Below are positions 59,193-64,000 of a stretch of DNA of 64,000 nt, one piece after another (the stretch's first letter is position 1; each line of letters opens with the position of its first letter). The notes below the pieces were generated by a model. The model was not told the DNA's origin and did no database searches. It worked only from the letters and a program-made list of their open reading frames with translations. Position numbers and translations under genes: made by a program. Source of the DNA: Lentinula raphanica (Eukaryota > Basidiomycota > Agaricomycetes > Agaricales > Omphalotaceae); contig JANVFP010000006.1 in the NCBI GenBank assembly GCA_027919835.1, forward strand, positions 868,001-932,000, read 5' to 3'.

Positions 59193-61420
59193 ATGTCGTC
59201 GCGTACAGAGCCAGTGTCGATTGAGAGTTTGTTGCAGAAGCAAAGAGAAGAAAAGGCGGCAGCCTCGAAGGTGTGTCACTTTGATTTCTATTTGGGACCG
59301 TATCTCATTGGAGTGCAGCCAAAATTCTTATCCAAAGAGGAGCGTGCAGCATTGGCCATCGCCAAACGAGCACAGGAAATCAAGGAACAGAAACTCAAGG
59401 ACGAGAATGCGAAGAAAGACAGGGAAACCTTGGAGAAGGAGGCTGATAGCTTGAGATATAGGGACAGCAATCGACGCTATGGACACCCAGAACGGAATAA
59501 CAGCTACCGAAACAACGACCGTAGAACCAGCAGCTCTTCCAATATCCCGACCGGGCCTCGTGCAGATAGAGGCATGCCTCCTCCTCCTGTACCAGAGAAG
59601 TCAGGAGACTCTACATATACACCTCCTATGTCCTCGTCAGATATGGATGCCATACGCTCACGATATCTCGGTGTCGACAAGAAGAAAAGGAAGATTCGAA
59701 AGATGAATGACCGCAAGTTCGTATTCGACTGGGATGCGCAGGATGACACTTTCGCCAGTGATCCGCCACCAGCAAACCGACAAGGTGCACAGACTATGTT
59801 TGGCAGAGGGCATCTTGCTGGTATGGATGATATACGACCGGTTTCCACTCAGACATCCTCCGTCACAGCCAACCTTGCTGATCCTCTGGAACGTCGAAAA
59901 GCACTGAAATCAGGTCTCGACGAGCGTCATTGGTCCGAGAAGCCTCTTTCTGAGATGAAAGAGAGAGACTGGCGTATATTCCGGGAGGACTTTTCTATCA
60001 GTGCACGAGGAGGTCAAATACCTCACCCGCTGCGAAGTTGGGAGGAAAGTGATATACCAAGACCAATCTTGGATGTTATCGAAACCATAGGTTACAAGGA
60101 GCCCAGTCCTATCCAACGACAAGCTATCCCGATTGGGTTAAGCAATCGAGACGTTATTGGAATTGCTGAAACCGGTTCCGGAAAAACTGCCGCATTCGTT
60201 ATCCCAATGCTTGCATTCATCTCGTCACTTCCTACTTTTACCGATGAGAACCGTCACCTCGGCCCCTATGCGTTGATCCTTGCACCCACTCGTGAACTGG
60301 CTCAGCAAATTGAATCCGAGTCGAGGAAATTTGCCACACCTTTGGGATTCAAGTGTGTCTCGATTGTGGGTGGACGAGCTGTCGAGGAACAACAGTTCAA
60401 TTTGCGCGAAGGTGCCGAAATCATCATTGCTACACCAGGTCGTCTTAAGGATGTTCTGGAGCGACATGTCCTCGTCCTGTCACAATGCCGTTATGTGGTC
60501 ATGGATGAGGCTGACCGTATGGTTCACCTTGGATTTGAAGCAGATCTTCTATTCATCCTTGATCGACTCCCACGAAGCGCAATCGGTGAAGGAGGTACTA
60601 TCGAGATTGTACCAAATGATTCATCCATGGATGTCAACAGTAATGATTGGGGCGAAGGACAAGAGCCCGAAGATCCTTCGAAGTCTAAAATCCGTACCCG
60701 AGTGACTACTCTCTTTTCTGCAACCATGCCTCCTGCCGTCGAACGTCTCGCACGCAAATATCTCAAACGACCAGCAGTCATCACCATTGGTGAAGCCGGT
60801 CGCGCTGTGGACACCGTTGAGCAACGTGTCGAGTTTGTGCACGGAGGGGAAGAAAAGAAAAAGCAGAAATTGTTGGAAATACTCAACACTGGCCAGTGGG
60901 GAAGCCCTATCATCGTTTTCGTCAACCAGAAGAAAACAGCCGATCTCATTGCGAAAGAACTTGGTCGCGCTGGTTGGTCTACGTCTACATTGCATTCTGG
61001 TAAGAACCAAGAGCAGCGTGAGGCGGCTCTACAAGCCCTTCGAGATGGCACAGCAGACATCCTTGTTGCGACTGATTTGGCCGGGCGTGGTATCGATGTC
61101 CAGGATGTGACACTGGTTATCAATTATCAAATGGCTTCCACGATTGAGGCGTATGTTCACCGTATAGGTCGTACTGGTCGTGCTGGTAAACTTGGTACTG
61201 CGATCACTCTTCTGACAAACGAAGACGACGAGGTTATGTGCGTGCCAAGATTACATTTTTGCTGGTCTTCAGATTCTGACAACAATCTAGGTATGACCTC
61301 AAGCAAGAGATATCCAAAAGCCCTGTTTCAAAGGTACCACCGGAACTCGCTAAGCACGAGGCTGCTCAACACAAGGTATCTCGAGAAATGAAGAGGAAGA
61401 GAGAGGACGATGCCGATTGA
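59193..61420 (+). CDS. PRP28: Pre-mRNA splicing DEAD-box helicase Prp28 (DDX23)
   Basis: U5-associated ATPase that displaces U1 from the 5' splice site. After MSSRTEPVSIESLLQKQREE comes a charged N-terminal region with SKEERAALAIAKRAQEIKEQ. Prp28-typical blocks are KKKRKIRKMNDRKFVFDWDA, QDDTF, HWSEKPLSEMKERDWRIFRE and DFSISARGGQIPHPLRSWEE. Helicase motifs are AETGSGKT, PTRELAQQ, TPGRL, MDEADRMVHLGFE, SATMPP, VATDLAGRGIDVQ and HRIGRTGRAGK. Three exons: introns at 59271-59318 and in the last 120 codons (GTGCGT...CAATCTAG). The C terminus ends SREMKRKREDDAD with TGA at 61418-61420. About 705 residues. Confidence 0.96.
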
Positions 61421-61589
61421 GATCCTTCAAACACATTTAACATCGTCTCTGCTTTGATGTACATATCTGTAGTATGATCGACTATGAACATAGAAGACAT
61501 ACCCCACAGTTTTTTACGACGTGTCACGTTAGCCGAGTAGTTGGAGGAAAAAGACTATACAACATGTTAGATATCCGCATCAGTCAGTC

Positions 61590-62573
61590 CTACGCCTCTT
61601 TATCATCCTTTGCGTCTTTCGTATCTGCTACATTTTCATTTTTTGATGTGTTCTCCGACTCTTCAGATCCTTCCTTCTTCTCGAATGGATCGTAGATGAT
61701 ACTTTCGAGATGCGCGAGTGCCGCCTAGAATATGAAGCTAGTATGGCGCGTAACGATTATTGTTGATAAAATCACCGCGCACCCTCCCAACTTCGCTCAA
61801 TTCTTCTTCTTCTGTCCCAGTAAACTGTTCGAATGTTCCATCCGGGGCATCAATGAAAGCATCGTCTAGTCCCTCGTCTTCGTCGTCAGAGCCAGGAGGG
61901 TCGGGATGAAGTGCTGCACATAGAGAAAGCGCTTCGAAGATGGGATCGACTGGAAGATTGAACATCAGTTGAAAGACTTGGAGAAGAGACCGCGTCAAAG
62001 TATGAACGCACGGGACTCCACGCGACTTGGTATGATATTGAGCACTCGCATATCCATATCTTCTGGTTCTTCATTCTCCTCACCCTCATCTTCATCCTCC
62101 TCAGTGTTCTCATCCGCGGTTTCATTAATATGGCCGTTGGTTTTGGGTTGTTCTGAATCGACTAGCATACTCATGGTTTTCGCAAAGCTCTCATCGAGTT
62201 GGCAATATATAGAGGGAGGTGTGTCTCCCCTAGACACGGCGTGTAATGTGATTGACGGATATTCGATCTGAAATCCCTTGCCTGTTTTTGACATGAAAAC
62301 TAAAACGCTAGATCACTTGTGCGGTGAGATGTCATAAGCGATATATGTAGCGTGAGTTGTCGAGCACCTTTCCAGAACGTATAGAACACCTTCTTTGGCA
62401 TCTTCCTCGCTGAAGCCATCGAGGGTGGGCTCAAAAGTGACGGAGACGGGTTCTTCTTTATGGCGTAGAACAGGAGGAATATCGGTAAAGGAAACGGGGG
62501 TAGATCCGACAATGTTTCTGTGCTCCTCCGGGGAAACGAATGCGGGAACAGCACTGATCAAGGTTGCCGCCAT
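61590..62573 (-). CDS. pICln/CLNS1A homologue (methylosome subunit)
   Basis: pICln chaperones Sm proteins for PRMT5 methylation and snRNP assembly. The start is MAATLISAVPAFVSPEEHRN. The conserved PH-like fold includes GVLYVLE|SVLVFMSKTGKGFQ (joined across an intron), then QIEYPSITLHAVSRGDTPPS, IYCQLDE. A long acidic loop (NTEEDEDEGEENEEPEDMDM) precedes RVLNIIPS, and a C-terminal acidic block (HPDPPGSDDEDEGLDDAF) precedes AALAHLESIIYDPFEKKEGS. The stop is at 61590-61592. Four or more exons. About 270 residues, as expected. Confidence 0.9.
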
Positions 62574-62668
62574 GGATGGAGGTGTGAAGAGTGACAGAGG
62601 GTGCTTGAAGGAAAATTTGCACTGCCACCAATTGGGCGCTTCCGAACTCTATTTTTTTGCCCTCGATC

Positions 62669-63640
62669 ATGATAAAGTTCTCGACGGACCTCAGTCTTCA
62701 TCTAGGTATCAGTCTCGGACTCTGAGCTCCTGCCTATCGTTCATGCAGCCAGCTCACCAGACAAAACATCAATCGATCCTTGAGATATCTTTCTTACCAG
62801 AACTCACATTTCATCTATCACAAAAGAATCAATCCGAAAACAACTCTTCTACGGGAACTACGGGGACGACACTCTGGCTTGGAGCCCAATGCCTTTCTGC
62901 TTACATAGCACAGTATCATAAACCACCTCAAAATCAACAGACTACGACAGCTATCGAGCTGGGAAGTGGTGTAGGACTTTCTTCGTGAGTAGTGCACTCT
63001 CATTCCCTCACCGATCGAATAAACCTCTTCAAGTCTCGTCCTTAGTGCACTAGGTTACTCTACTGTGTTCGCGACGGATACAGAACTCGTCATCAACAGC
63101 GTTTTATCTAGAAATGTGGAATCTAATCTTTCCGTGATCGCAGCTGGTCGAGCAATATTGGTGCGAGAACTAGACTGGCACGTCCCACCCGGCCATTGGA
63201 ATTGGGATAACCCTCGTGCCATTGCATCCCGTACCATGCAATCGACCGGGGGTAAGAACGATCTTCCAACACCATTTGATCTCATTATCACTTCCGACAC
63301 CGTATACGAAGAATCTTTGGTCGAGCCTCTTCTACGCACTCTTCATGCACTTTCCTTGCAGTCTTTGGCTGCGTCCAAGTTGGCATCTCTATCTCAGAGT
63401 CTACCTTCTGAATCTCCACCCTTGGTTCTTCTCTGCCTGGAACGCCGAGATCCTAGTTTCATTGATCATGTTCTCGCATCTGCAAGGGACAAGTGGTGTT
63501 TCTCTACAGAGCAAGTACCAAAGCGGAAACTTGCAAAGGTCATGCAGAGACATGTTGGAGGAAGGCGGAAGTGGGACAGTAATCGGGCGGAATGGGAGGG
63601 TGTGGAAATATGGAAACTGCAACTTGGTAGCACGAGCTAG
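62669..63640 (+). CDS. METTL21-like protein methyltransferase
   Basis: A class I SAM methyltransferase of the METTL21/Rkm5-like group, which mono- to tri-methylates lysines on chaperones or translation factors. The SAM motif is AIELGSGVGLSS, split from ALGYSTVFATDTE by an intron with GTGAGT. Next are GTTGTTLWLGAQCLSAYIAQ (the upstream substrate-side helix), ELDWHVPPGHWNWDNPRAIA, and the post-motif DLIITSDTVYEESLVEPLL, then PPLVLLCLERRDPSFIDH. The start could be 62669 (MIKFSTDLSLHL, spliced to ELTFHLSQ over a roughly 95-nt intron) or 62742, depending on the first intron. Stop at 63638-63640. About 280 residues. Confidence 0.8.
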
Positions 63641-64000
63641 CTTCTGAAGGGGAGATATTTGAGCACCAAACGTGAGATGAATTCGAATGCGAATCGGAAT
63701 TTCTCATTTCAAAAAAGTGCCGAATGAATATGATTGTGGATGGAAGATGTTGACTTAAATTTAATCTTACTCACGGTATCATAAGGCATGTTCCAACTTT
63801 CAGAATATGAAGACATGCAGTTGTTTTCAGTAAGGTAGGAGTACAACCCCAAGCTGCTGCAACTTGCACTACGCTGCGGTACGCACTGCGCCGTCTCGAA
63901 TCAAGCGCTGAAACGATCAAACAAGCGCCCCGCCGGACCGATGGGGATCCCGACGGAGTTTGAGGACTTCTTATCCGGTTAATCTCTTTGACTAACCACC
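63641..64000. other. End of window without recognised gene
   Basis: The last 360 bp show only short random frames on both strands. A coding region beyond the edge could begin here, but nothing supports it. Confidence 0.4.

Noticed and set aside
60524..61123. 199-residue minus-strand open frame over PRP28
   Set aside because: Antisense shadow of the conserved helicase core; composition (Arg, Ser, Pro) is typical of a reverse frame.

Overview
This window is nuclear DNA of a filamentous basidiomycete, most likely an Agaricomycete. Nearly every gene is split by many short introns of about 43-75 nt with GT-AG borders and CTRAY-like branch sites. Neighbouring genes sit very close (20-140 bp, often divergent or convergent), and the content is typical of mushrooms: retaining trehalose phosphorylase, TSC1/hamartin, METTL16 and an IST1/TBC-type protein. 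No rRNA, tRNA, transposon or CRISPR array was recognised. Gene models below come from reading frames, splice signals and remembered family conservation. Spans run from start to stop codon and include introns.

Layout. 0.1-7 kb: an unknown Ser/Pro-rich protein, trehalose phosphorylase and a divergent TFIIB/BRF-like factor, followed by a gene-poor stretch with two tiny divergent ORFs. 7.6-13.4 kb: PPP4R2/Psy4, a basic probable nucleolar protein, eIF1, tri-snRNP 27K protein, an RRM-like protein and nuclear cap-binding CBP20. 13.4-21 kb: TRAPPC10/Trs130, phosphoserine aminotransferase and a small unknown protein. 21.5-28.3 kb: Hsp90 with two perfect heat-shock elements, TSC1, and NAC alpha with a His/Asp-rich N terminus. 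28.8-33 kb: three tandem copies of an atypical short-chain dehydrogenase gene, two intact and one decayed, sharing an upstream CCG-spaced motif. 33-36 kb: Trm9-like tRNA wobble methyltransferase, ALG13 and pyrroline-5-carboxylate reductase. 36-40 kb: a single-pass membrane protein and a 630-residue unknown protein. 40.6-47.4 kb: proteasome RPT3, RRP3/DDX47 helicase, ALG3 and a secreted GH5 glucanase. 47.7-55.1 kb: METTL16, PIG-H, and a TBC-type gene apparently joined in frame to an IST1 domain. 55.4-63.6 kb: a four-TM protein, an MCH1-like MFS transporter, an EF-hand protein, PRP28, pICln and a METTL21-like methyltransferase.

Most genes are single-copy housekeeping genes. Recurring themes are pre-mRNA processing (SNRNP27, CBP20, PRP28, METTL16, pICln), translation (eIF1, NAC, Trm9), ER glycosylation and GPI synthesis (ALG13, ALG3, PIG-H), and stress/TOR biology (trehalose phosphorylase, Hsp90, TSC1). 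The accessory part is the SDR cluster. The most unusual findings are the apparent IST1-pseudoTBC fusion, the shared promoter element of the SDR cluster, and several extreme splicing architectures (18-nt microexon, 8-nt terminal coding exon, GC-AG intron).
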